Source: Bacteroidetes bacterium RIFCSPLOWO2_12_FULL_35_15
Lineage (GTDB): Bacteria; Bacteroidota; Bacteroidia; 2-12-FULL-35-15
Length of the DNA: 50,806 nt
NCBI GenBank assembly: GCA_001769385.1
Contig: MEPB01000048.1
Location: 85,548 to 136,353, forward strand
Direction: 5' to 3'
A program made the translations under genes and the position numbers. Shown one piece after another: positions 8,377 to 17,722 of this stretch (the first letter of the stretch is position 1; every line of letters starts with the position of its first letter). The notes under the pieces are model-generated. The model did not search any database, was not told the DNA's origin, and was given only the letters and a program-made list of their open reading frames with translations.

Positions 8377-9822
8377 CTATTTCTTTTTTGTTAAAAAGGC
8401 AAGCGCTTTCTTTAATTTTTCCATATCAATCAATAGGAATAAGGACGCATACAGAAAAGGCAATGCAGGCATTTTGTAGCGCACCATTCCTCCAACGGAA
8501 GGTGTGGTTATGCCAATCAATACAAATAAAAGCAGTGTAAATAAAAAACAGAAAAGTAAGATTTCTTTATTCTTAAAAATAGATCTATCATAAAAAAATA
8601 AAGCCAGAAAAATAAAGAACAAAAGAGATAAATTTTCAATAGAGGCTATTAACTGGAGCCAGTTCTTTACCTGAAAAACAGTAGGTTGGATCAATACATT
8701 ATAAAAGGATTTTGGGGAATTTGAAAGGAAATCTGTCGCATTCGGTTTCAATCTTTTTAATTCAATAATAGTATTTGCAGGCACCACTGAGTAATCCAAT
8801 TTGTAATTGCTCGTATCAGTCGAATGTTCCACAAAGGTCGTATCTCTCATGTTATCCAGCTCCCATGAAAGGAAAGAACTTCCGGTTTTAATTTTATAAG
8901 TAAAGTCTTTTTGGGGAATTAAAATGCTGTCACGTAAATTATAATCCACCCAGATAAATTTTTTATCGCTTTCTAAAAATACGCCCCCTTTAGATTCAGA
9001 GATTGCTTTTGCCTGCTTATCTGAAATTAAAACAAGAGGATTGTAATCAGGTTTCACAAGGGCAATTATACCGGCCAGGAAAATAATTATTAAAAATACA
9101 ATTCCATATTTTAATCCGGTTAATTTAGCAGATGTTCTTGATACGATAATGTTGCTGATAATTAATGGAATCAATAGAAACCCAATATATGTTTTTATAA
9201 AACAAACTGCAATGAAAAAAAAGATCGCGAGGAATCCATTTTTTAATGAATAGTTTTTCAGCAGGCCGAAATCAGAAAAATAAATAAACAGACCAAGGGA
9301 ACCCATTAACAAACCTTCTTTTAAAACCCCTGAGCTCCAGAATAAGACAGAGGGAATAAAATATATTCCAAGAAGAAGAGCTGATTTCTTATGGGGGAAA
9401 TGTTTTACAAATGCCTTGAATAGTGCAGTTAATCCAATAAAAGAAAAGAAATTAAAAAAGATCAGATGAACAAAAAAATTACCGAATGAAAAAAGTTGAA
9501 GAATAGCATTTATAATAATTATAAAACGAGCATTGCCATATAGAACATCTCCAAAATTCCCGTTCCATGCTTCCGAAAAGTGTTCCTGTTCGTTTCCTAA
9601 AATAGATCGGACTAAAATTTTACTATCCGAAAAGTAAGTGTCAAAATCTCCGGAAGAATAATAAAATTTATAAATCGCCAGGAATGAGAATCCTGCAATT
9701 AATTTTAATACGAAAAGTCCGGTAATCTTATTTTTGGAAAGTCCTTCAATAACAAAAAAATTCATTTTGTAGATCAGGAAAATGAAAAGAAGTGCATAAA
9801 GAAAGGGCAGTAGAAATTGCAT
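8377..9822 (-). CDS. multi-pass membrane protein of unknown function, possibly a glycan polymerase or glycosyltransferase
   Basis: I do not recognise a named family. The 481 residues form about ten membrane helices interrupted by a polar, probably periplasmic block at about residues 255-385. Features are an early GDFDTYFSDSK motif after the second helix, PSVLFWSSGVLKEG mid-protein and GGMVRYKMPALPF near the end. This layout resembles Wzy/EpsG-type polymerases and other Bacteroidota envelope glycan proteins, so a role in surface polysaccharide is a guess supported by the neighbouring operon. A 7-of-8 -7 box (TATCTTTA) ends only 4 bases before the ATG, suggesting a nearly leaderless transcript. 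Confidence 0.6.
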   Translation of the reverse strand: MQFLLPFLYALLFIFLIYKMNFFVIEGLSKNKITGLFVLKLIAGFSFLAIYKFYYSSGDFDTYFSDSKILVRSILGNEQEHFSEAWNGNFGDVLYGNARFIIIINAILQLFSFGNFFVHLIFFNFFSFIGLTALFKAFVKHFPHKKSALLLGIYFIPSVLFWSSGVLKEGLLMGSLGLFIYFSDFGLLKNYSLKNGFLAIFFFIAVCFIKTYIGFLLIPLIISNIIVSRTSAKLTGLKYGIVFLIIIFLAGIIALVKPDYNPLVLISDKQAKAISESKGGVFLESDKKFIWVDYNLRDSILIPQKDFTYKIKTGSSFLSWELDNMRDTTFVEHSTDTSNYKLDYSVVPANTIIELKRLKPNATDFLSNSPKSFYNVLIQPTVFQVKNWLQLIASIENLSLLFFIFLALFFYDRSIFKNKEILLFCFLFTLLLFVLIGITTPSVGGMVRYKMPALPFLYASLFLLIDMEKLKKALAFLTKKK

Positions 9823-9897
9823 TTGATAAAGATATTAAATTCAGAGGCTGTTTAAAATTTATCGCAAAATATTTATTATAGTGTGCTTAAATTGCTT

Positions 9898-9931
9898 AAC
9901 CCTGTCAGGGTTTCAAACCCTGACAGGGGTT
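9898..9931. repeat. REP-like palindrome built on CCCTGTCAGGG
   Basis: Two 14-base arms (9900-9913 and 9915-9928) pair perfectly around a single C. Each arm itself contains the near-palindrome CCCTGTCAGGG. It lies in the divergent gap between the membrane protein and pssA. It resembles extragenic palindromes common in Bacteroidota. It has no T-tract, so it is not a typical terminator. Confidence 0.75.
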
Positions 9932-10009
9932 ATTAATACTTAAAAAATAATCGGACTCTAAAAATTAAGAGCAGCTTATGCTATAAAATTTACTATTTTC
10001 GCCACAGCG

Positions 10010-10774
10010 ATGAACATAAAAAAACATATACCAAATGCGATTACTTGTGGCAACTTGTTTTGTGGGTGCTTAGCGATCGTATGTGCATTTAATGGAAATT
10101 TGGTTTGGAGTGCTTATTTGGTAGGTATTGCAGCAGTATTGGATTTTTTTGACGGATTTGCTGCCCGCTTGTTGAAAGTTGGTGGGGAAATGGGCAAACA
10201 GTTAGACTCTTTGGCAGATATGGTGACTTTTGGAGTGGTTCCGGGAGTGGTACTGTTTCAAATGATCTTAAGAGGACTTGATTTATCGAAAGAAGGGTTT
10301 GACCTTATTGAGAATCATCCATGGATCATCTATTCAGCATTTATTATTTCTATATTTTCCGCTATCCGACTTGCAAAATTTAACATTGATACACGTCAGA
10401 CAGATTCTTTTATTGGTGTTCCAACACCAGCTAATACAATCTTAATCTGTTCTATTCCACTTATCGTAAATTGGGATGTATCATTTTCGTTTGTTGAATA
10501 TAACTTGCCTCTCAATAAATTTATTTTAAATCCCTACCTTCTTATTAGTTTAAGCCTGTTAATGTCCTATCTTCTGATAGCCGAGCTTCCATTATTTGCT
10601 CTTAAATTCAAAAACTTTGGATGGGCAGATAATAAGATCCGTTACTCATTTTTAATAATATCAGTAATTTTGTTAATAGTATTTCAGTTCATTGCAATCC
10701 CTTTTATTATATTTTTGTACATCATTTTATCGATACTAAATACTGTTTTCAATAAATACGATCAATATAAATAA
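10010..10774 (+). CDS. pssA: CDP-diacylglycerol--serine O-phosphatidyltransferase
   Basis: The protein has 254 residues and is an integral membrane enzyme with about seven or eight helices. The full CDP-alcohol phosphotransferase signature is present without substitution: Asp45, Asp48-Gly49, Ala52-Arg53, Gly62, Asp66 and Asp70. It condenses CDP-diacylglycerol with serine to give phosphatidylserine, the precursor of phosphatidylethanolamine. The opening segment (KKHIPNAITCGNLFCGC) and the length fit the Bacteroidota and Bacillus-type PssA. The purS gene follows 16 bases downstream and is probably co-transcribed, though the two pathways are unrelated. Upstream lies a REP-like palindrome, and a weak -7-like TATTTTCG sits 8 bases before the ATG. 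Confidence 0.92.
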   Translation: MNIKKHIPNAITCGNLFCGCLAIVCAFNGNLVWSAYLVGIAAVLDFFDGFAARLLKVGGEMGKQLDSLADMVTFGVVPGVVLFQMILRGLDLSKEGFDLIENHPWIIYSAFIISIFSAIRLAKFNIDTRQTDSFIGVPTPANTILICSIPLIVNWDVSFSFVEYNLPLNKFILNPYLLISLSLLMSYLLIAELPLFALKFKNFGWADNKIRYSFLIISVILLIVFQFIAIPFIIFLYIILSILNTVFNKYDQYK

Positions 10775-10790
10775 TCACAAAAAAACACAA

Positions 10791-11042
10791 ATGAAATTCA
10801 CAGCAGAAATTGATGTAATGCCATTAAAAGCATTGTTAGATCCACAAGGGAAAGCAGTTACAGGGAGTATGAAAAACCTTGGTTTACCCGAAATAGAAAA
10901 TGTTCGTATCGGTAAACACATCACTTTGGAAATTGAAGCGGCATCAAAAGAGGCAGCAACAGCAAAGGTAGATGAAGCCTGCAAAAAGTTATTGGCGAAC
11001 CAGATAATGGAGTTTTACGAATTCGAATTGGTTGAGAATTAA
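10791..11042 (+). CDS. purS: phosphoribosylformylglycinamidine synthase subunit PurS
   Basis: The protein has 83 residues, the usual size for PurS. It has the alternating strand/helix pattern of the small subunit: MKFTAEIDVMPLKALLDPQGKAV opens the first strand and turn, followed by VRIGKHITLEIEA and a final helix with the strand FYEFELVE. PurS bridges PurL and PurQ in the three-subunit FGAM synthase of purine biosynthesis, helping pass ammonia to PurL. Neither purL nor purQ is in the window, so the subunit is encoded apart from its partners. It follows pssA by 16 bases. Confidence 0.85.
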   Translation: MKFTAEIDVMPLKALLDPQGKAVTGSMKNLGLPEIENVRIGKHITLEIEAASKEAATAKVDEACKKLLANQIMEFYEFELVEN

Positions 11043-11056
11043 ATTTTAAACATCTT

Positions 11057-11157
11057 GTCATTTCGATTACTTCGGCTTCGCTCAGTATAAACTCCGCGGA
11101 GAAATTTCAAAGTAGCTTTGGATAAAATAAGATTCCTCCAAATTGTGTTGGAATGAG
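11057..11157. repeat. degenerate two-part REP-like extragenic repeat (copy 1)
   Basis: The left half starts GTCATTTCGATTACTTCGGC and reaches CGGAGAAATT. The right half has AGATTCCTCC and TGGAATGA, giving the head-and-tail layout of 'GTCATTTCGA...AGAAATCT' repeats known between Bacteroidota genes. A close match to CTCAGTATAAACTCCG recurs at 28660-28680. It fills the gap between convergent purS and lptB. Confidence 0.6.
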
Positions 11158-11158
11158 T

Positions 11159-11947
11159 CTAAAAGTCTAATAAATCATCGATATGCAAATCCTCTTCGAT
11201 TTGTTGTTCTTCTACCTTTTTGACAGGCCGTAATTCAAAATTCTGACCTAAATAAACTCTTCTTACTTGTTCATCACTTGCCAATTCTTCAGCAGTTCCG
11301 GCTTTTAAGATACTTCCTTCAAAAAGTAAATAAGCACGGTCAGTGATCTGTAATGTTTCCTGAACATTATGATCAGTTATTAATACTCCGATATTTCGTT
11401 GTTTGAGTTTGGAAACAATGCTTTGGATATCTTCAACTGCAATAGGGTCAACTCCTGCAAAAGGTTCATCTAATAAAATAAATTTCGGGTCCGCAGCGAG
11501 GCTACGCGCAATTTCGGTACGTCTTCTTTCCCCACCGGATAATCTGTCTCCCAAATTTTTTCGGATATGGTGCAAATGAAATTCGTCCAATAATTCTTCT
11601 AATTTATACTTCTGTTCTTGTTTGGATAATTTTGTCATTTCAAGGATGGCACGAATATTATCTTCAATGCTTAATTTTCTGAAAACCGATGCCTCCTGTG
11701 CCAGGTACCCAATTCCGAGTTGAGCACGTTTATACATGGGTTCATTGGTAATTTCTTTGTCATCCAAAAATATTTTTCCCGAATTGGGTTTTATCATTCC
11801 AACGATCATATAAAAGGAGGTTGTTTTTCCTGCACCATTTGGACCTAACAGCCCAACAATTTCACCTTGTTGAACCTCCACAGAAACATTTTTTGCAACG
11901 GTTCTGCTTTTATATTTTTTTACTAAATTATCTGTACGTAAGATCAT
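11159..11947 (-). CDS. lptB: LPS export ABC transporter ATP-binding protein LptB
   Basis: The protein has 262 residues. It carries Walker [10 protein letters not shown] (35-43), Q-loop Gln84, signature LSGGE (136-140), Walker B FILLDE (156-161) and H-loop His193. The YLAQE Q-loop context and the [12 protein letters not shown]-loop are typical of LptB rather than of amino-acid transporter ATPases. LptB powers extraction of lipopolysaccharide from the inner membrane through LptFG. A C-terminal tail of about 20 residues ([20 protein letters not shown]) extends past the common LptB end and is very acidic. The gene begins 4 bases after the stop of the DUF5686 gene, so the two form an operon in which an outer-membrane protein precedes the LPS exporter ATPase. 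Confidence 0.9.
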   Translation of the reverse strand: MILRTDNLVKKYKSRTVAKNVSVEVQQGEIVGLLGPNGAGKTTSFYMIVGMIKPNSGKIFLDDKEITNEPMYKRAQLGIGYLAQEASVFRKLSIEDNIRAILEMTKLSKQEQKYKLEELLDEFHLHHIRKNLGDRLSGGERRRTEIARSLAADPKFILLDEPFAGVDPIAVEDIQSIVSKLKQRNIGVLITDHNVQETLQITDRAYLLFEGSILKAGTAEELASDEQVRRVYLGQNFELRPVKKVEEQQIEEDLHIDDLLDF

Positions 11948-11951
11948 GTTG

Positions 11952-14447
11952 TTAAAAAGTAAATTGCATTGAAAAACGAATACTAAATGGAGTAACGCGC
12001 GGGTTATCTAAATAAGTTAACCGATATACGCCATCAAACCGAAACACTTTTAAAATATTTTCGATACCAACAGTAGCCTCAACATACGGGCCACGATTTA
12101 ATGAATATAAGTTGTCGGGGAAAATCAACACTTTCCTGTTCTTGTCATTTACTGTACCTATTACAGCATTTGCTCCAACAACTTCTCTCCATTTTAATTT
12201 TCGCATCAAGGGGATCCTGTTTAAAAAGAAACCGTCAAAGTGATGAGAAAGATTAGCAAAAGCATACTCATCACTTACAAACTCATAATAATTCATGGCA
12301 TTGAAAGCGTACACATCATAGGTGTATGTTTCGTTGCCACCATGCATTTCGAGTAAGGGATAAGGTAATTGTCCCCATACTTTTCCACATTCCAAAACGT
12401 AATCTAAGTAACCAATAGGATTGATGCGAATACGATCATCCACATTTATAACCAGTTTGTGATAATTGTAATCGCTGTTAAAGAAATTTTTAACACCCAT
12501 AGTGTATTGAACCTGTAAAATGGGATAATGTGTTCCTAAGCTCACACGTTCAAAAGCACCTTCAACATATTTTTCATCGTATGCAAGTCGTGCCAGCAAA
12601 CGAAATTCGGATGTAGTAATATTATCTTTGAAGCCACGGGTTATTGAATTTTTTTGATATTCATAATGGAAATTTGCCAGCGGCATCATCTGTCTGTTAA
12701 AAAAACTCAATTTAGTGTTGAAGCCGGTAAACCATTCCCGCTCAATGTATGTGTTCACTTCTTTTACATTGGTTAAGTTACGCAAGGGTGTAATTCTGAA
12801 AAGTGATGCAACAATATTATCGGTGGTAAACCCATTTTGACTTTGCCCTAATATTTCATTATCATTTTTATAATATAATCCAACCATTGTTCTTGGCTTC
12901 TTTTCAATAAAAGAACGGATTCCCAGTTTATATTTAAATTTTTCGTCACGTGTTCCATAAGCTACATAACCACTTAATTCATACAATTTGCTGAATTTAT
13001 TACTTGTACGTCCACCAAAACGAAAACGATTTCCTTCAATTTCATTAAAGCTGTACATATTAAAATATGGTCCATATTCAAAATTGCCTTTTACTTTATA
13101 CCCTGTAACAAAAATTTGTAAAACATCTATCCATGTTTTATAAACCGGTAATGATTGCAAGGTATCCACCATGTGATAAATTTCTCTTTCATTTTTTGAT
13201 AAGGTATCATGTCGGTTTTTTTTCCAGAAATCTTCTGTTTTTTCAAAAGTATCATCAGCAACTTTAAGGTTTTCAGTGAGTGAGTAAAATTTATCAGGTC
13301 GTGGTTGATTGATCTTGAAATTGCCATAGGAAGCAGTTTTTCTGCCATAAATTCCCATCAAAGATTTTTTCTTTTGTTCGATCGGGAAAGGGTTAAAGTC
13401 AATAACTAACCGTTCTTTTTCCATCATCCAGGCACTATCTACCTGGGTGTATTTTTGAACTACGGATGTGGAATTTATAAAGTTGATATTTGCATCATCA
13501 GCAATGCTCATCTCTATCTGTAGTATTGCAAATGAAGTGTCAGTTGCCCAGAGGTTCCCTGTAAAAGCTAATTCTTGTTTGAATTTTGGCTTGAACTGTA
13601 ATTGGAAGCACTTGTGACCTTCTATAACCATGCTGTCGATCAAATAGAATTTATAGAACAACAGTGCATTATCAGAAATAGGGCTATTGAAGTTTTTCCC
13701 GAATACTAAAATAGTGTTATCATAGATGTTAACATTTTGATACATGTCTCCCATAAATTGTGAAACACTTGCATTTTGAACACCAGCGACTTTACTTGCT
13801 TTTACTATTTCATTTTTTGTTTTTGGATTTTTTCGAAAATAAAAATCAGATAAGGCCTCTGTCATAAATACAGGTAAATATGGTTTTTCCTTTGCATTTG
13901 TACTGTCGATATTATCAAAAATAAAAGCGAATGGTTTAAGTAAAGGATTGTTTTGAAAATCTTCACTTAAATTATTCAGATCAAATTCTACTTTATTATA
14001 CACTTCATATTCATAAGCATCCAGTTTTTTTCGGTCGTTTTTATCCTTGTTGGCGATAATTTTCCGAAGGATGCGGTGAGCGGGATTTTCACCGGGGCGA
14101 ACTTCAATAGCAGCTAATTCAACACCTTGAGATAGTCCAATATTTATTGTTTGGGTTAAACCTCGTTTTACGGCTCTTGTTAATTTATTATAACCAACAT
14201 AAGAAACAATAAGAGAATCAACTTTTAAAGTTGTTGACAGGGTGTAATTTCCTTCCACATCACTTGTTGTTCCAATGATAGTTCCTTTGAAAATAATATT
14301 TACAAATGGCAAGGGTTCACGGGTTTGGGCATCTACAATTTTGCCGCTTACTTTTGTTGTTTGAGCAGAGCAATTGATAGTAAAGGCAAGCGTAAACGCT
14401 AAAATTAGTGCAAGAAAAGAAAATCGGTATTTTAATTTTTGTTTCAA
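11952..14447 (-). CDS. DUF5686/carboxypeptidase-like regulatory domain outer-membrane protein
   Basis: The protein has 831 residues. A signal peptide (residues 1-28, ending NCSAQ) is followed by a CarboxypepD_reg-like beta-sandwich (about 32-115, with [17 protein letters not shown]), then a long DUF5686 region. The C-terminal half has alternating beta strands ending in [10 protein letters not shown], a typical outer-membrane barrel end with terminal Phe. The domain order matches the large, poorly characterised Bacteroidota family related to TonB-dependent receptor N-termini. It is 4 bases upstream of lptB, and this pairing hints at an envelope-assembly role, but no function is established. 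It follows tatC on the same strand after 182 bases. Confidence 0.82.
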   Translation of the reverse strand: MKQKLKYRFSFLALILAFTLAFTINCSAQTTKVSGKIVDAQTREPLPFVNIIFKGTIIGTTSDVEGNYTLSTTLKVDSLIVSYVGYNKLTRAVKRGLTQTINIGLSQGVELAAIEVRPGENPAHRILRKIIANKDKNDRKKLDAYEYEVYNKVEFDLNNLSEDFQNNPLLKPFAFIFDNIDSTNAKEKPYLPVFMTEALSDFYFRKNPKTKNEIVKASKVAGVQNASVSQFMGDMYQNVNIYDNTILVFGKNFNSPISDNALLFYKFYLIDSMVIEGHKCFQLQFKPKFKQELAFTGNLWATDTSFAILQIEMSIADDANINFINSTSVVQKYTQVDSAWMMEKERLVIDFNPFPIEQKKKSLMGIYGRKTASYGNFKINQPRPDKFYSLTENLKVADDTFEKTEDFWKKNRHDTLSKNEREIYHMVDTLQSLPVYKTWIDVLQIFVTGYKVKGNFEYGPYFNMYSFNEIEGNRFRFGGRTSNKFSKLYELSGYVAYGTRDEKFKYKLGIRSFIEKKPRTMVGLYYKNDNEILGQSQNGFTTDNIVASLFRITPLRNLTNVKEVNTYIEREWFTGFNTKLSFFNRQMMPLANFHYEYQKNSITRGFKDNITTSEFRLLARLAYDEKYVEGAFERVSLGTHYPILQVQYTMGVKNFFNSDYNYHKLVINVDDRIRINPIGYLDYVLECGKVWGQLPYPLLEMHGGNETYTYDVYAFNAMNYYEFVSDEYAFANLSHHFDGFFLNRIPLMRKLKWREVVGANAVIGTVNDKNRKVLIFPDNLYSLNRGPYVEATVGIENILKVFRFDGVYRLTYLDNPRVTPFSIRFSMQFTF

Positions 14448-14629
14448 AAGTTCAAATTAATCATTTTGTAATTCTTCCCAATACTCTACCCCTCTTCGTG
14501 TGTGTGCTAAAAGTATTTTATTTATCGAACCTGCTGATACTGAAATAGTATATTCAGGTAGGGAGCCTTTCGGTACTTTTTAAACTTAACGTCCGGTTAG
14601 TATCAGGATGCTGAGTTTATTTTTCTAAC

Positions 14630-15493
14630 CTATTTTGTTTCTGTATTTTTTGTTTTCCGTTTATATTCAAAGTAAGAAACAAATATACTTGCTTCGTACA
14701 AGAAATACAAGGGTAATGCAACTAACATTTGTGAAGTAATATCCGGTGACGGGGTAATAACGGCAGCAACGATTAAAATAATAATAACGGCATGTTTGCG
14801 GTATTTACGCATAAACTGCGGAGAAATGAGACCAAATTTTGTCAGAAAAAATACAAATACAGGCAATTCAAAAACAATTCCGGTTGCAAGTGAAAGGGTT
14901 GATACCGTTGAAATATAGGAATCCATCGTAAAATTATTTTCAATCATTGAACTTACCTGATAATTTCCTAAAAAATTAATCATAAGGGGAACAATGATGT
15001 AATAACTAAATAATACACCTGTCAGAAATAAAAAGGTAGCAGAAAGAATAAAACCTGTTGATGCTTTTTTTTCATTTTCTTTCAAAGCAGGTTTGATAAA
15101 ACGCCATATTTCCCATAAAACATAGGGAGCTCCAAGCATAAATCCGGCAACAAAAGCGATCCACATTTGTGCCGTAAATTGGTCGGATAATCCTAAACTC
15201 TGCAGTTTAAAAGTGTAATGACCAAAACATAAAGCATTCCCATCACTCAGAATATTAATCGATTGCAGCCAATGGCCCAATTTACAAAATGCCTGATAAG
15301 TTAAAAAATCGCTTTTAAGAGGACCCAGTATTATTTTGTCGAATAAAATTTCAGGATAAAAAAACATTACAACCGATAATATTACTACTACAAGTGATGA
15401 GCGAAATAAATGTCCGCGTAAAGCATCGATATGTCCAAAAAAAGACGTTTCGTTAGAAGGGTTTTGTTTTTTAAAAAGTCCGAATAGTGCCAT
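14630..15493 (-). CDS. tatC: Sec-independent (twin-arginine) translocase subunit TatC
   Basis: The protein has 287 residues with six membrane helices. Matching landmarks are the N-terminal amphipathic HIDALRGHL, PYVLWEIWRFIKPALKENEK after helix 2, the region with SFYIIVPL-like residues, FELPVFVFFL, and TPSPDITSQ before the final helices. TatC is the receptor for twin-arginine signal peptides and exports folded proteins. The glutamate equivalent to E. coli Glu103 (in PALKENEK) and the aspartate near the C-terminus (PSPD) are kept. The position of E. coli Glu15 is Ala24 here. The first periplasmic loop is longer than in E. coli. tatA is not in the window. A perfect -7 box lies 12 bases before the ATG. 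Confidence 0.9.
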   Translation of the reverse strand: MALFGLFKKQNPSNETSFFGHIDALRGHLFRSSLVVVILSVVMFFYPEILFDKIILGPLKSDFLTYQAFCKLGHWLQSINILSDGNALCFGHYTFKLQSLGLSDQFTAQMWIAFVAGFMLGAPYVLWEIWRFIKPALKENEKKASTGFILSATFLFLTGVLFSYYIIVPLMINFLGNYQVSSMIENNFTMDSYISTVSTLSLATGIVFELPVFVFFLTKFGLISPQFMRKYRKHAVIIILIVAAVITPSPDITSQMLVALPLYFLYEASIFVSYFEYKRKTKNTETK

Positions 15494-15505
15494 ATATTAT
15501 GATGG

Positions 15506-15513
15506 CAAAGGTA
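15506..15513 (-). promoter_or_regulatory. -7 promoter box of tatC
   Basis: The minus strand reads TACCTTTG, a full match to TAnnTTTG, 12 bases before the tatC ATG. No clear TTTG at -33 is seen (TTCC at that place). Confidence 0.4.
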
Positions 15514-15636
15514 ACAGAAATTAATATCTGAAGGAATAGAAATAAATCTATTTTAAAGGATTGTAATAGAGAATTCAAAATTAGTTTTTTCTGAAGCTTC
15601 TTTATCGAACTCGCCTTTTATGAAATGAGCGAAAAA

Positions 15637-16458
15637 TCAATTTTTCTTATTAGATTCAGCTCTGCTTTTTTCGTCCAGAGCCCAGGCTAAATTGTTTTTA
15701 GCGAGTTGATTACTTGGCTCCAGTTCCAGGGCTTTTTTATAAAGTGTTATCGCATCATCATACTGTAATTTCATCATGAAAGAAGTTCCGATATTGTTTA
15801 ATGCGATCACATTTTTTTTGTCAATATCAATTATTTTACTCCAAACTTCTATGCTTTTGTCGAAATTATTGAGCTTATAATAATTCATCCCCAATTCGAT
15901 ATAAAAAGGAACATCTTTATTAGTGGCAGGAGCTTGTTCTTGTTTTTGAATTTTTTCAAGCACTTTTCTTTTTTCATCCATTGCCCATTTTAAATTATTT
16001 TTTGCAAGTTGAAAAGCGGTATCAAGTTGCAAGGCTTGTGTGCAGGCATCGATCCCATTTTGATATTGTTGCATCATATTATAAGCTACCCCCATATTAT
16101 TATAAGCGATGGCACTTTTTGGGTTTAATTCGATCGCTTTTTTTGCGGAATTTAATCCATCCTGTGGCATTTGATTATTAATATAAGCAACAGAAAGATT
16201 GATCCAATTATCATAACTAGGATTTGTTTTTACTGCATTTTCCAATGCGGCAATATCAGCCGGTTGTTGAACTGCTGTTATTGTGCTTTCGCTGACGTTA
16301 TCAGGTGATGAAAAAGTTTTTAAATACAGATATATCAACGAGGAAAAAATAAAAAGAAGAAGAATGATGATCGGAATATTAATTTTTGAGGCAGGCTTCG
16401 TTTCTTCTGTCTTTTGCTCTTCTTTTGGAGTTTCGTTTTGATCGTTTGTTGGTTCCAT
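15637..16458 (-). CDS. membrane-anchored tetratricopeptide repeat protein
   Basis: The open frame reaches a TTG at 16470, but the ATG at 16458 is the better start and gives 273 residues. A charged cytoplasmic N-terminus rich in Glu, Lys and Thr (about 1-25) precedes one membrane helix (about 27-46). The rest forms five or so TPR units, arranged as two near-duplicate blocks each ending in a KNNL.WA.DEK motif. TPR arrays are protein-binding scaffolds. The same block with the same ending is found at the C-terminus of the TMTC-like protein at 18972-21341, so the two proteins share an ancestral module. Its partner is unknown; a role alongside the neighbouring membrane glycosyltransferases is inference. 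Confidence 0.8.
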   Translation of the reverse strand: MEPTNDQNETPKEEQKTEETKPASKINIPIIILLLFIFSSLIYLYLKTFSSPDNVSESTITAVQQPADIAALENAVKTNPSYDNWINLSVAYINNQMPQDGLNSAKKAIELNPKSAIAYNNMGVAYNMMQQYQNGIDACTQALQLDTAFQLAKNNLKWAMDEKRKVLEKIQKQEQAPATNKDVPFYIELGMNYYKLNNFDKSIEVWSKIIDIDKKNVIALNNIGTSFMMKLQYDDAITLYKKALELEPSNQLAKNNLAWALDEKSRAESNKKN

Positions 16459-16497
16459 AGTTAAATTCAATTATTGGATTATAGGTTTTAGGATAAA

Positions 16498-17697
16498 TTA
16501 TGCGGGTATAAAGTTAAAATATTTAACTATTTCAAAAAATGTTGGATCGTACATGTTGTTTATTTTAAATAAGTTATAATAAATCAAGCAATGAGAGATG
16601 CCAATAATTGTTACAAAAATATAAGGAAAAACGTTTTGAATTTTAGTATTTGACGAAAATTTTATGCTTAGTAATTTGTGACTTGCAAACAAAGTGCAAA
16701 CGATAAAGCAATTATAAAAAAATCGAATATTTTTTGGAATGAATGTATAAACGATCAGTGAAAAAACAAAAAATGTTAAGAGAAGGAGTAAAAAATGTTT
16801 TTGTTTCGGATGTTTTTTTAGATCGAAAATGCCTGAGAAAAATAAGATCATTGTGGCTAAGGATAAGATAGAAAATTCGATCAGATATTGATACCAGGGT
16901 CCTTTCCCCCAATAAAAAACGTATTCAATGCGTGTAGTTTCCATGATGTGGATTACCTGGTTGATTTTTTCAATACCACCAACAAATAGTATGTATCCAA
17001 CTATGGCAATTACTGGCGGTAAAACATGAAAATAAAAAAAAGAACGATACGTTAGCTGAGTTTTTTTTGTGTAGATCAGATAAAAAGAAAACAGTGCAAA
17101 AAAGGGGACAACAAAAAAGTTAGATTCTTTATAGAAAAATGAAATAAAACTTACTATTGCAAAAACTATCCAGTTGTTTCTGTTTGGTTCTTTTATAGCT
17201 AATGCATAGGAAAGTAATACCCAAACACAGAATAATGTATTGCCCGAATCCATCAACGCTCTGCCAGCCATTCCCATGCTAATAGGGAATGTGATTGCAA
17301 GGGTACTTGCAAAAAACGCAATTTTTTCATTTTCTAATTTTTTGATATAGATGTATAGGATCAGACCTGTGATAAAAAAACAGAATAATGAGAGGATTGA
17401 CAAAGAGTCAATTGTCGGGCTTAGCCCAACAAACAAAGCTCCGCACATGTAATATAAATAACGGCAGGGATTTGGAGTGTAATGTTGCTGTTCAATGGAA
17501 ATGAAGTCGTTTGTGATTTTCGAAAATCCATTTAATCCCATTTCATTAATGATCATAGATCTTTTAAAATACATTCCTTCATCGGCTGTCATGTAATACT
17601 GCTCGGGCTTTGGAAAGTTTTTAAAAATGAATATGCTAATACAGACAAGTATTATCAGGAAGGAAACAAAATGTTTGTCTTTAAAGCCAAGTGTCAT
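16498..17697 (-). CDS. GT-C-like membrane glycosyltransferase
   Basis: The protein has 399 residues with about ten membrane helices. After the first helix comes TADEGMYFKRS, with the adjacent Asp-Glu expected of a GT-C catalytic loop. Later come FPISMGMAGRALMDSGNTLF, a helix-loop typical of ArnT/PMT-like enzymes, and DLKKHPKQKHFLLLLLTFF before the last helices. Such enzymes use polyprenyl-phosphate sugars on the periplasmic side. It lies between the TPR protein (39 bases away) and an acyltransferase (25 bases away), all on the minus strand, so the three probably form an operon. The acceptor is unknown and the family call rests on topology and motif. Confidence 0.65.
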   Translation of the reverse strand: MTLGFKDKHFVSFLIILVCISIFIFKNFPKPEQYYMTADEGMYFKRSMIINEMGLNGFSKITNDFISIEQQHYTPNPCRYLYYMCGALFVGLSPTIDSLSILSLFCFFITGLILYIYIKKLENEKIAFFASTLAITFPISMGMAGRALMDSGNTLFCVWVLLSYALAIKEPNRNNWIVFAIVSFISFFYKESNFFVVPFFALFSFYLIYTKKTQLTYRSFFYFHVLPPVIAIVGYILFVGGIEKINQVIHIMETTRIEYVFYWGKGPWYQYLIEFSILSLATMILFFSGIFDLKKHPKQKHFLLLLLTFFVFSLIVYTFIPKNIRFFYNCFIVCTLFASHKLLSIKFSSNTKIQNVFPYIFVTIIGISHCLIYYNLFKINNMYDPTFFEIVKYFNFIPA

Positions 17698-17722
17698 AAG
17701 TAGAGTTTTTTTGTTTCTTAGA

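Noticed and set aside
9898-9931. Terminator for the neighbouring genes
   Set aside because: There is no T-tract and it lies between divergent genes, so an extragenic palindrome is the better reading.
14531-14560. tRNA-like GGTTCGA motif on the minus strand
   Set aside because: No matching T-stem, anticodon arm or acceptor stem can be paired around it.
16459-16470. TTG start for the TPR protein
   Set aside because: The ATG at 16458 is 12 bases downstream and better placed before the charged head.
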